Below, in pieces: positions 47,245 to 54,190 of a stretch of 64,000 bases of DNA (positions are counted from its first letter, which is position 1; every line of letters starts with the position of its first letter). Origin of the DNA: Flavobacteriales bacterium (GTDB lineage Bacteria; Bacteroidota; Bacteroidia; Flavobacteriales_F; PHOS-HE28). The notes beneath the pieces are model-generated. The model searched no databases. It worked only from the letters and a program-made list of their open reading frames with translations, and was not told the DNA's origin. A program made the position numbers and the translations under genes. The DNA is taken from assembly GCA_016710685.1 (NCBI GenBank), contig JADJVC010000017.1, positions 1 through 64,000 on the forward strand, read 5' to 3'.

Positions 47245-47383
47245 TGGGGTTCCTATTTGATGGCTATTTGATTGGTAGTTGACAGCCCGCACCCTGCGTC
47301 GGCACTACTGCCATGAGTGTGCGGTTACTGCGTTGGGAGTCATCGCATTCTCGTCCGCGCACACTCTTTTGACGCGGAGCCGC

Positions 47384-47740
47384 TCAGCTAACCGGCTCGT
47401 TACGCTTCAACAGGTCCATCTGGGTTTCCGGCGTAATGCTAAGGAACCCGCCAGCGCCGACGTACAATGAATCAGCCTCGCCAATCTCTTCAATTAGACG
47501 GCCCTTGGCTTGCGGGTTTTCGGCACGAATCTCGTGCTTCATTTCAACCATGTTGCCCTTGCCCATTCTCTTCAGCTCAAGGCTGATGTTCAGCTTGCCT
47601 TTCTTGCCATGTTGAAGAACATTGGCCGCAATGTCGCTGATGGCTTGGTTGATCTGCTGTTCGAACACTCCGCCGCCAAGCTCAGTCATAAGACTGGCGA
47701 AGTCCGTTTTCTTTCTGCCGCGATTTGGTGCGTTTGACAT
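47384..47740 (-). CDS. Conserved hypothetical early protein
   Basis: A 118-residue protein with a basic start (MSNAPNRGRKKTDFASLMTE), an amphipathic middle (FEQQINQAISDIAANVLQHG) and a beta-like part (KLNISLELKRMGKGNMVEMKHEI). It sits between SSB and the DUF2303 gene, so a recombination-accessory role is possible. No family name is assigned. Confidence 0.7.
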   Translation of the reverse strand: MSNAPNRGRKKTDFASLMTELGGGVFEQQINQAISDIAANVLQHGKKGKLNISLELKRMGKGNMVEMKHEIRAENPQAKGRLIEEIGEADSLYVGAGGFLSITPETQMDLLKRNEPVS

Positions 47741-47817
47741 GGTGTAATCCTCTCTAGTTGCTGGTCTAGCTTCGAGCTGAGCATGCCGGACTTCAATCCG
47801 ACCATTATTGCCCAGCC

Positions 47818-48303
47818 CTAGCTAAAAGGGATGTCGTCTTCAAAATCGTCCGGTGGTGGAGCCTGACGTTGCGGCGGTGCCTGACGCTGCGGCGGTGCTT
47901 GACGCTGTTGCTGTGTTCGCCCCGTCTGCGCCCGTTGCTGCCGCTGTTCTGGCTCCTGTCGCTGTTCGCGATCCTTGCCTCCAAGCATTTGCATCTTGTC
48001 TGCAATGATCTCAGTAGAATAGCGCTCTACGCCGTCTTTGTCCGTGTACTGGCTTTGATGGATGCGGCCTTCAACATAGACGGACGAGCCCCTAAATAGG
48101 TATCTCTGCACCACGTCCGCCAGCCCACCAAAAAAAATCACCTGATGCCACTCGGTTTGTTCGACCTTTTGCCCGTCCTTGTCTTTCCACTTTTCCGTGG
48201 TCGCCAAGCGAATCTTTGCAAATGGAGATCCGCCTTGGCCGACCCTGTAATCCGGATCAGCCCCAAGGTTTCCGATAAGCTGAACCCGATTTAGGCTAGC
48301 CAT
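47818..48303 (-). CDS. ssb: Single-stranded DNA-binding protein
   Basis: A 161-residue protein with a full OB-fold SSB core (MASLNRVQLIGNLGADPDYR, WHQVIFFGGLADVVQRYLFRGSSVYVEGRI). A Gln/Arg/Pro-rich linker contains three QAPP(QR) repeats at about residues 131-150. The acidic tip DDFEDDIPF is the tail that binds partner proteins. It covers ssDNA during recombination and replication. The linker repeats are a DNA-level tandem repeat and may vary in number. The start overlaps the upstream gene by eight bases. Confidence 0.95.
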   Translation of the reverse strand: MASLNRVQLIGNLGADPDYRVGQGGSPFAKIRLATTEKWKDKDGQKVEQTEWHQVIFFGGLADVVQRYLFRGSSVYVEGRIHQSQYTDKDGVERYSTEIIADKMQMLGGKDREQRQEPEQRQQRAQTGRTQQQRQAPPQRQAPPQRQAPPPDDFEDDIPFS

Positions 48304-48559
48304 CGGAGTCTTCCGGCAAACCCAACTGACTGGCAACGGACACGACTGCGTCGATTGGCGCATTCGGGTCTATGCCGTCAATCAAAGTCACCCCAGAGTC
48401 CTCGATCTTAATGCCGTCGCTGACGCACTGAGCCAACTCTTCCTGCCCTGCCACGCGGATCTCCACCGTTGACTTGATGATGTGCCGCGCAACACCTGCT
48501 TGGTTGTTCGCCCGAACCAAGCGCTTCTTGCCGTCCCACTCTGCTACATAGATGGTCAT
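48296..48559 (-). CDS. Hypothetical early protein
   Basis: An 87-residue protein starting MTIYVAEWDGKKRLVRANNQ, with predicted mixed alpha/beta fold and an acidic end. Similar small proteins with VxAxNQAxAxxH patterns occur in phage early regions. It is coupled to SSB by overlap. Function unknown. Confidence 0.7.
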   Translation of the reverse strand: MTIYVAEWDGKKRLVRANNQAGVARHIIKSTVEIRVAGQEELAQCVSDGIKIEDSGVTLIDGIDPNAPIDAVVSVASQLGLPEDSDG

Positions 48560-48568
48560 ACAACACTC

Positions 48569-49093
48569 CTATTGATTAAGCATCGCCTTGAATTGACGGA
48601 ATTGCTCTAACTGCTTTTCTTCTTCCGCCGTGATTTGTTTACCCTGCCCCATTTCCAGCGCAATATCATCCAGCACTGCGCGCGTAGCAGCCATAAAAAT
48701 GGCGAACTCTTTCGATTTCTCTTCAAGAGATACGCCGATGGCCGCGAGCCTATCCATTGCAGAGCCTTTCTTCTCTGGGGCCGATGCCTGCAACTTCAAA
48801 ACTACCGGCTTTTGCGGCGGAGTATTAAAGCCGGATACTGGAATATGTGCCATTTCGCTGACCCTCATCTTAACTTGCTGAAAATGACCGCTGGCGTTCT
48901 TTCTGATAATACCATCATCAGTAAGTTTCTTCAGTACGCCAAGCACATTTGGATGATCCGGCTTTGTCTTTGTTACCCTGTGAAGCTCATTGAATATCTT
49001 ATTCTTGTCCCAAAACACTCCAATGGGAACGGCATTCAATATCGTCTGGTGCTGAATACTCAGGCCTTGTACTTTTTGTTCTGCCTTGCTCAT
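48569..49093 (-). CDS. Winged-helix-like early protein
   Basis: A 174-residue protein. Residues about 15-70 (HQTILNAVPIGVFWDKNKIFN, VLGVLKKLTDDGIIRKNASG) look like a winged-helix domain. The rest has a linker and a C-terminal helix pair (EFAIFMAATRAVLDDIALEM, ITAEEEKQLEQFRQFKAML). It may bind DNA as an early regulator or recombination cofactor. It overlaps the exonuclease stop by one base. Confidence 0.6.
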   Translation of the reverse strand: MSKAEQKVQGLSIQHQTILNAVPIGVFWDKNKIFNELHRVTKTKPDHPNVLGVLKKLTDDGIIRKNASGHFQQVKMRVSEMAHIPVSGFNTPPQKPVVLKLQASAPEKKGSAMDRLAAIGVSLEEKSKEFAIFMAATRAVLDDIALEMGQGKQITAEEEKQLEQFRQFKAMLNQ

Positions 49094-50853
49094 TATTTCG
49101 CCCCTGGGTGAAAGTGCTTTACCACTGCAGCGTAAATATCCTTAATCGTTGTCCATGGGATAGGAATCGTGACAATTATCCCTTCATTGATTTCATGTCG
49201 CACATTGAACTCCCCGCTTAGCGCGTACTTAGCGCCATCCTCAGCAGTCAAGCGCAACGGCATCAGAACCATAGCCTCGTCATTCTTCTTGGCTTGCTCA
49301 GCCAATGCCGTCATGGCCGGGCTACTTCCAATTGATGGGAATACCCCGGCACTTGCAAGGTGGGCATCACGACCATGGACGCGAGAAGCGAACTCCTGCA
49401 CCCTTTGCCGCGTGGCAGCCTGGACAGTTTCAGCATTGGTTGCTTCGGCCAGAATGGCACTCTTCAATGCCTGTTCCTTTTCCAACTCAAGCTTTGCCGC
49501 CGCCTTTGCCAGTTCATCCGCGGCAATCCTTCGCTTGCTTTCCGCGTCAACGCGATCGGCCGCAAGCTTGCGCAGTTCGTTTACCTGTAAAGACGAGCAC
49601 AACGACACGGCATCCGGGAAAAGGTGGCTATTGGCCGCGTCAATGCTTTGCAGGTAGTCGACATTCACGCGAACAAACTCAGTCTTCCTATCGGCATCGA
49701 TCTTTGCGTTAGCAACGGCATTGCGCACTCTGTCGCGCATGCTGTCGATAGTTTTTAGGCCTTTGATTGAGTCTCGGATGGCGGTTTCCACGCTCCATCC
49801 GTACTTGGGCACCGGTAGCGCATGGTCGCCAAGGGTCGCGTTAAGTTCGGCGTAGTACGCGATCATCTCGTCAACGCCGGCTTTGATGATTTCCGCCTTG
49901 CGTCGATCCTTCTCGGTCGTGATGAGCTTGTCCACTTCAAGTCGGATCTTTCGCGTTTCCGCCTTGATTCCATCAATGGTTTCATAAATGGCTTTGACGT
50001 CATTCATTTGGGCCATGATGTTGGCCTTGGTGGCGTCTAGCTTCTCCTCAACGCCAGAGCACCACTTCACAGTTTCTTGAGCGTCAGAAAAGTCTTCGTC
50101 CGTCACCAGGACTCGATTGATAGCACCAAGCTCCGCCATCGCCTGAGACTTGAACTCGGCAAGATTGCTCGAAGTCACAACTCCGCGAGCGTCAACGCGC
50201 AAGGCGATGATGTTGCGTGGTTTCTTGCCAATTGGCGCGGGCAAGGCCGGCGCGTCCGGCTTGTAGGCTGCAACATCCTTCTCAAGCTGATTCCAGCCGG
50301 CCACAATGCGCGCTCGAAGCTCCGGGTCTGGCTTGTACCAGCACCAAATCTGTTCTTGAAGCACGTCGGATTGATCTCGCCAAAGCGTCGCCATAAATAG
50401 AACTCTTTGAGCGCCTGAAACAATGTGCTGATGCTCCATCTGAATCCGGTACATCAGCGGCAAATTGCTTCCGTCGTAGTCTTCCACATCAAGTATTGCG
50501 CGAATCGAATTATTGAGCCGCTTGTGCTCGAACGCGATTAAGCCGTCCATCGTCAAGCCGTCAAACGACGCACTGTATTTGCCGAGAGTACCAACGCATG
50601 GGTACAACTCTTCTTTGATGATTTGCTCGGCAAGCGGCCGAGCCAGCGCTTCGAAGCGGTGCCCCTCGTCGAATAGCGCCTGAGTGAATGAGTCAACAGG
50701 CGGCGTTACACCGGTGGCGAGCCGCGCAATCAGCGCACTGCGTGTTTCGTACGGGCTTTCGCCCATCATGGCCGGCGCGTCGCTTGCGTTGAAGTGCTTT
50801 GCCCGGTGAGCATGCCACTCGGGCGTTCCCTGAATTAGATTTAAGACCTTCAC
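49093..50853 (-). CDS. YqaJ-type exonuclease fused to a DUF1351-like region
   Basis: A 586-residue protein from a GTG start. Residues about 1-200 are a YqaJ/lambda-exonuclease-type nuclease: IQGTPEWHAHRAKHFNASDA at the start, then DGLIAFEHKRL with the D, E-x-K catalytic set, then YRIQMEHQH. The remaining 380 residues are long helices (KKPRNIIALRVDARGV; IYETIDGIKAETRKI), like the separate DUF1351 protein of other phages. With the ERF annealing protein and SSB it forms a complete single-strand-annealing recombination set. AGGAG lies six bases upstream. Confidence 0.82.
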   Translation of the reverse strand: MKVLNLIQGTPEWHAHRAKHFNASDAPAMMGESPYETRSALIARLATGVTPPVDSFTQALFDEGHRFEALARPLAEQIIKEELYPCVGTLGKYSASFDGLTMDGLIAFEHKRLNNSIRAILDVEDYDGSNLPLMYRIQMEHQHIVSGAQRVLFMATLWRDQSDVLQEQIWCWYKPDPELRARIVAGWNQLEKDVAAYKPDAPALPAPIGKKPRNIIALRVDARGVVTSSNLAEFKSQAMAELGAINRVLVTDEDFSDAQETVKWCSGVEEKLDATKANIMAQMNDVKAIYETIDGIKAETRKIRLEVDKLITTEKDRRKAEIIKAGVDEMIAYYAELNATLGDHALPVPKYGWSVETAIRDSIKGLKTIDSMRDRVRNAVANAKIDADRKTEFVRVNVDYLQSIDAANSHLFPDAVSLCSSLQVNELRKLAADRVDAESKRRIAADELAKAAAKLELEKEQALKSAILAEATNAETVQAATRQRVQEFASRVHGRDAHLASAGVFPSIGSSPAMTALAEQAKKNDEAMVLMPLRLTAEDGAKYALSGEFNVRHEINEGIIVTIPIPWTTIKDIYAAVVKHFHPGAK

Positions 50854-50869
50854 ACCAATCTCCTATGGT

Positions 50870-50930
50870 GGCGGAACCCGGCAGACCTACTGCGCGCTCA
50901 GGGAATCGAACCCTGGTGCCGGGCTCCGCC
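50870..50930 (-). ncRNA. tRNA-like hairpin between recombination genes
   Basis: On the leftward strand a 14-base arm pairs with its partner (13 of 14 bp). It encloses a perfect T-arm look-alike: CAGGG, loop TTCGATT, CCCTG. The whole is 61 nt and lies in the leader of the exonuclease gene, just before its ribosome site. There is no D-arm or anticodon arm, so it is not a tRNA. It could be a translational control element or a tRNA remnant. Confidence 0.45.
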
Positions 50931-50938
50931 GTTGAGTG

Positions 50939-51424
50939 TTACGAGGACCAGATAGAGCGGTCGGAACGCAGGACGAGCGTGTCCATAGACGTCACTGGCT
51001 CGGCGTCGGCGTCGTCCCATCCATCCCTGACCGTGAAGAACGCGTTCATGTCGAAATACAGCCGAGTTTCAGCAAGCCCAACACCGCGCGCATCGCCTTG
51101 CCACTGCTTGCCTTCGTCCGTTTGCCAAGTGGCGCTTTCTGCATGCATCACCACCGCGCACCCAAAACCAGCTTCATATTTCGAACTTCGACCGGGCTCA
51201 CATCCAGTCGCTACGACTTCAACGCAAGCAACCGCCTCGTCTGGATGCTCGCTGGCCAATCGAATCAGCCACGGATGCGTGCCGTTTCGCTCTTTCCAGT
51301 TCGCTGAAATCACGTACTTCTTGCTAATATTTTTCATCTGGGTCACCGTTTGGTTTTTTGGTAATCGAAACAAGTAATAAACAGCCAAGCCAACAACGAC
51401 AGCAACAATCAATAAAGTGCTCAC
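50939..51424 (-). CDS. Hypothetical single-pass membrane protein
   Basis: A 161-residue protein. The first 20 residues (MSTLLIVAVVVGLAVYYLFR) form one membrane helix, and the remainder is a soluble domain with predicted beta structure (GTHPWLIRLASEHPDEAVAC; AETRLYFDMNAFFTVRDG). It overlaps the ERF gene by four bases (GTGA), so the two are co-translated. A membrane protein in a recombination operon is unusual; function unknown. Confidence 0.65.
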   Translation of the reverse strand: MSTLLIVAVVVGLAVYYLFRLPKNQTVTQMKNISKKYVISANWKERNGTHPWLIRLASEHPDEAVACVEVVATGCEPGRSSKYEAGFGCAVVMHAESATWQTDEGKQWQGDARGVGLAETRLYFDMNAFFTVRDGWDDADAEPVTSMDTLVLRSDRSIWSS

Positions 51425-52062
51425 TCCCCTTCTCCTGACTTGCCAAGCTTGCGAATAGCCTGGATTTGCTCCTGCGTCAGTGCCCTGCGTGCTGAAGCCA
51501 TTGCAATAATGTCGTCAACAGTTTTGGCCTTTGTGCTTACCTGTGCGCGCGCACGATCAAGCAGCTCGTTAAAAATCTCATCCGTGTACGGCTCGGTCTT
51601 TGGAAGCTTCGGCTCCGGTGGCGGTGGCGGTGGCGGTGGCGGTGGCGGCGAGCCGCCATCACCGGTGCCGTTGCCATCATCATCATCACCGTCGACTGGC
51701 GCAATTCCGACCATTGCGGAAAGCCCGTACTTTCGCCCGTAAGTGATCGCGCTACCGATGACTTGGCAGTCATTCAGACCTTTCTGGCTTCCGACTGGCA
51801 GGCTTAGGCTGCAACTGATCTGTTGCCCCGACGAATGAATCAAAATGGTCTGGACCGTTACAGCCCCAGCACCAAAGGAAATAGGCTGTATGACGGCTAG
51901 GCCGTTCTTGGCAAGCGGAACCCGGCACGCGCTCCAAATGCTAGCTAACGTCGCGTAATTTGATGTTAGATGAGTATTTGTCTTGTCTTTCCAGGCGGTC
52001 ACAATCTCGCCTTGCGCCTTCGCTAGCGCCTCCGCCAGCTTGTCTAGCTTCTGTTCGTCCAT
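51421..52062 (-). CDS. ERF family single-strand annealing protein
   Basis: A 213-residue recombinase of the ERF superfamily: YATLASIWSACRVPLAKNGLAVIQP, then SLPVGSQKG and GSAITYGRKYGLSAMVGIAP at the expected spacing. A linker with a run of 11 prolines (about 139-149) precedes a C-terminal domain (YTDEIFNELLDRARAQVSTK). It pairs complementary single strands exposed by the exonuclease. The Pro run is coded by a simple GGCGGT-type repeat (51616-51651) likely to slip. It is the first gene of the leftward operon, with GGAGG before the ATG. Confidence 0.9.
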   Translation of the reverse strand: MDEQKLDKLAEALAKAQGEIVTAWKDKTNTHLTSNYATLASIWSACRVPLAKNGLAVIQPISFGAGAVTVQTILIHSSGQQISCSLSLPVGSQKGLNDCQVIGSAITYGRKYGLSAMVGIAPVDGDDDDGNGTGDGGSPPPPPPPPPPPEPKLPKTEPYTDEIFNELLDRARAQVSTKAKTVDDIIAMASARRALTQEQIQAIRKLGKSGEGE

Positions 52063-52073
52063 GTCGCCTCCTT

Positions 52074-52097
52074 TTTGGTAACGGGTACATTACCAAA
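52074..52097. promoter_or_regulatory. Operator-like inverted repeat in the divergent promoter region
   Basis: TTTGGTAA, an 8-base spacer, then TTACCAAA: a perfect 8-bp inverted repeat between the leftward ERF operon and the rightward Cro-like gene. It overlaps the likely leader of ERF. TTTGGTAAT half-sites recur at about 51356 and 58057. The Cro-like protein next door is the obvious candidate to bind it. Confidence 0.65.
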
Positions 52098-52119
52098 GCA
52101 GCAATGCACCCGCAAGCGG

Positions 52120-52148
52120 TTGACGCGCCGGAGACAAAACAGTAATGT
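52120..52148 (+). promoter_or_regulatory. Rightward early promoter
   Basis: TTGACG (52120), a 17-base spacer, TAATGT (52143). It would drive the Cro-like gene and those after it. The ribosome site AAGGAGG lies further on at 52160. Confidence 0.65.
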
Positions 52149-52171
52149 TTAAGTATGCCAAGGAGGCTTAA

Positions 52172-52429
52172 ATGACTGAGACTACGGAAAAGAAAGAAGC
52201 AAGTCCGGCGGAGTCCGATCTGTCGAAGTACCTTACTAGCCTGGGTAGCCGTGGCGTCCTAAAGTGTCCAATAGTCGCTTGGCTAGCCAAGGCAAGTGGG
52301 TGTGGTCCTGGCACTCTGTACATGATCGCGCGCAAGCACAAGCAGCCTAGTGCGCGGCTGGCGAGGAGGATCGAGAAGGCTACGAACGGCTATGTGACCG
52401 CGGCCAGCTTGCGGCCAGACATTTTTTAA
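52172..52429 (+). CDS. Cro/YdaS-like regulator
   Basis: An 85-residue protein whose middle (about 36-72: VAWLAKASGCGPGTLYMIAR, then PSARLARRIEKATNGYV) is a helix-turn-helix of the YdaS/Cro type. The N-terminal 20 residues are Glu/Lys/Ser-rich and probably flexible. Its gene faces the recombination operon across an inverted-repeat operator, the classic place for a phage switch or autorepressor. No opposing CI gene is present. Confidence 0.75.
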   Translation: MTETTEKKEASPAESDLSKYLTSLGSRGVLKCPIVAWLAKASGCGPGTLYMIARKHKQPSARLARRIEKATNGYVTAASLRPDIF

Positions 52430-52443
52430 CTGAGGGTGTTGAG

Positions 52444-53004
52444 ATGACTATTCGGACGCTTGAAGGTCCAACGATTATGTTGGTAAGCGGCAGCTACTTC
52501 GATTTTTCAAACCCGCAATCATCGGATTTTGGAATCGAAGATATCGCACACGCTCTAGCGCACATCTGCCGCTTCACCGGCCACTGCCGAGAATTTTATA
52601 GTGTGGCGCAGCATTCGGTTCTTGTGTCACACGTAGTGCCGCGAGAGTACGCATTCCACGGTCTTATGCATGACGCGGCGGAGGCGTTTGTGGGTGACGT
52701 GTCAAAGCCGCTAAAGGTTTTGCTCCCGGAATACAAAGCAATTGAGGATCGAGTGGAAGCGGCTGTGTTTGCGCGCTTCGGCTTGCCGCCAAAGCTTCCG
52801 CCGTGCGTCAAAGCTGCGGACCGCGTGCTCTTGCGTACAGAGCAGCGCGACTTGATGGGGGCTGATGACCATCGCTGGTTTTTTACAGCCGGAGCCGAGC
52901 CGATGGCTGAACGCATCGAGCCACTAGCGCCCATTGAGGCGAAGCGGCTGTTTCTTGATCGGTATGAAGCATTGATGCGGGATCTATTTTGCAAGAGGGG
53001 ATAA
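52444..53004 (+). CDS. HD-domain phosphohydrolase (YfbR-like)
   Basis: A 186-residue protein with the HD motif pattern: the first metal His in QHSVLVSH (about residue 56), HD in HGLMHDAAEAFVGDV (about 76-78), and a later Asp in AADRVLLRTE (about 124). These match YfbR-type 5'-nucleotidases acting on deoxynucleoside monophosphates. A phage could use it to reshape nucleotide pools. It ends two bases before the ParB-like gene start. Confidence 0.85.
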   Translation: MTIRTLEGPTIMLVSGSYFDFSNPQSSDFGIEDIAHALAHICRFTGHCREFYSVAQHSVLVSHVVPREYAFHGLMHDAAEAFVGDVSKPLKVLLPEYKAIEDRVEAAVFARFGLPPKLPPCVKAADRVLLRTEQRDLMGADDHRWFFTAGAEPMAERIEPLAPIEAKRLFLDRYEALMRDLFCKRG

Positions 53005-53006
53005 CG

Positions 53007-53951
53007 ATGGGCCTGGAATTGCACCAACTGTGCACCGTTTTCCCGGAAATAACCGGGAACGAATTTTTAGACTTTGTAGAGTCGATCCAAGATGAGGGCG
53101 TGCATCATCCGATCGTCTTGTTTGAAGGCAAGATCCTGGATGGGCGGAACCGCTGGCGCGCCTGCGTTGAGCTTGGCATTGATCCGCCAACTGTTGAGTT
53201 TACCGGCACATATGAAGACGCGCTGGCGTTTGTTAAGCGCGAGAACCTGGACCGGCGCCACTTAACGGCGGGACAGCGAGCGGCGATTATTGCCGGGCTT
53301 GCTAACCTGGAGAGCACAAGGCCAGTCCAGGGCCCGCGGCGTCAAGGCGAGCAGACGCAAAAAGATCGAGCCGCGGAAGCTGGCGTTGGCGTTTCCACAA
53401 TGCGAAAGGTGGAAGCCGTAATTCGCACGGCCCCGGAAGTGGCTGCGCAAGTCGGGCGTGGCGAGATAACGCTACTGGAAGCTGAAAAGATCATCAAGAA
53501 GGCTGAGCCTACCAAGCCCAAAACCGAGAGCCGAAACGCCAATGTTGGCGTTTCAGCCGGCGACGAGCCAGAAGCCGAGAGCGAAGCCGAGAGCCGAAAC
53601 GCCAATGTTGGCGTTTCAGCCGGCGACGAGCCAGAGATCGTTGAACTGGATGAAATGGGCAGGCTCAAGGATGCCTACGCCGAGCTACTGAGCGAAAACG
53701 ACCAGCTGCGCGCCGAAAACGAATCTTTAAACAAGGTATTCGAAGCCGACGACAAGCTTGCCACTGCCCTCGCTGAGGCTGCGCGCTGGCGCAGTGTGGC
53801 ACAGGCCGTAGAGAGCAGGAACGTAGGGCTGATGAGTGAAAAGAACTTCGCCATCAAAGCCGCTCAGATGTGGCAGCGTAAATTCGAAAAGCTGGAACGG
53901 CAGATCGCTAAATCTGCCGGCGGCGGAAGTCCGCCAACTGGTGGCAGCTAG
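53007..53951 (+). CDS. ParB N-terminal-domain protein with hairpin-containing linker
   Basis: A 314-residue protein from ATG 53007. Residues about 10-85 are a ParB/Srx-type domain (HHPIVLFEGKILDGRNRWRACVELG, ending VKRENLDRRHLT), then a helix-turn-helix (DRAAEAGVGVSTMRKVEAVI). A duplicated linker ESRNANVGVSAGDEPE follows, coded by the dispersed hairpin. A coiled coil (about 215-300) ends in a Gly/Pro tail. No ParA partner is near, so a transcription or nucleotide-using enzymatic role is as likely as partition. Confidence 0.8.
   Translation: MGLELHQLCTVFPEITGNEFLDFVESIQDEGVHHPIVLFEGKILDGRNRWRACVELGIDPPTVEFTGTYEDALAFVKRENLDRRHLTAGQRAAIIAGLANLESTRPVQGPRRQGEQTQKDRAAEAGVGVSTMRKVEAVIRTAPEVAAQVGRGEITLLEAEKIIKKAEPTKPKTESRNANVGVSAGDEPEAESEAESRNANVGVSAGDEPEIVELDEMGRLKDAYAELLSENDQLRAENESLNKVFEADDKLATALAEAARWRSVAQAVESRNVGLMSEKNFAIKAAQMWQRKFEKLERQIAKSAGGGSPPTGGS
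53524..53635. repeat. Tandem 63-bp repeat carrying hairpin copies 4 and 5
   Basis: 49 bases are identical at 53524-53572 and 53587-53635, 63 bases (21 codons) apart. Each contains GAAACGCCAATGTTGGCGTTTC (53533-53554 and 53596-53617). The insert keeps the ParB-like frame open. Confidence 0.93.
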
Positions 53952-53957
53952 ATCGCG

Positions 53958-54032
53958 GCGCCTGTAGCTCAATGTTAGAGCAGTGGAGTTCTAATCCACT
54001 GGTTGCAGGTTCGAATCCTGCTGGGCGCGCCA
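53958..54032 (+). tRNA. tRNA-Arg (anticodon TCT)
   Basis: A full cloverleaf: 7-bp acceptor (GCGCCTG with TGGGCGC, two wobble pairs), 4-bp D stem with a short 7-base loop, 5-bp anticodon stem with loop GTTCTAA (anticodon TCT at 53990-53992 on this folding), 5-bp T stem around TTCGAAT, and an encoded CCA end. It reads AGA, a codon usually rare in high-GC hosts. The small D loop and G at position 32 are unusual. Confidence 0.85.
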
Positions 54033-54039
54033 AAGAGCA

Positions 54040-54144
54040 GGCGGTTCGACTCCGCTCGCTGGCCGAGATCGTGGTGAATGACGGGGTTCGAGTCCCCGAC
54101 TGCGGAGAGTCCGCTTAGCTATTGCTCTCAGGTGGTAAGAGAGC
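54040..54144 (+). other. tRNA-like fragments after the tRNA
   Basis: Two T-arm look-alikes (GGCGG-TTCGACT-CCGCT at 54040-54056; CGGGG-TTCGAGT-CCCCG at 54082-54098) and a D-arm look-alike (GCTCTC-AGGTGGTAA-GAGAGC at 54124-54144) lie between the tRNA and the helicase gene. None assembles into a full tRNA. Possible decayed tRNAs, or structured RNA of the helicase leader. Confidence 0.5.
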
Positions 54145-54190
54145 GGCCTGACAGCCGGGAAAGACCAGCACTAACCTTTCGGAGCTGAAG

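Noticed and set aside
52444..53004. HD protein as an anti-CRISPR or toxin gene
   Set aside because: The metal-binding pattern matches YfbR-type nucleotidases well enough that no exotic role is needed.
54100..54170. A second tRNA (Val-GAC-like loop CTGACAG)
   Set aside because: The flanking bases give only a 4-bp stem with a 6-base loop, and acceptor and T stems are not in place. Kept only as tRNA-like debris.
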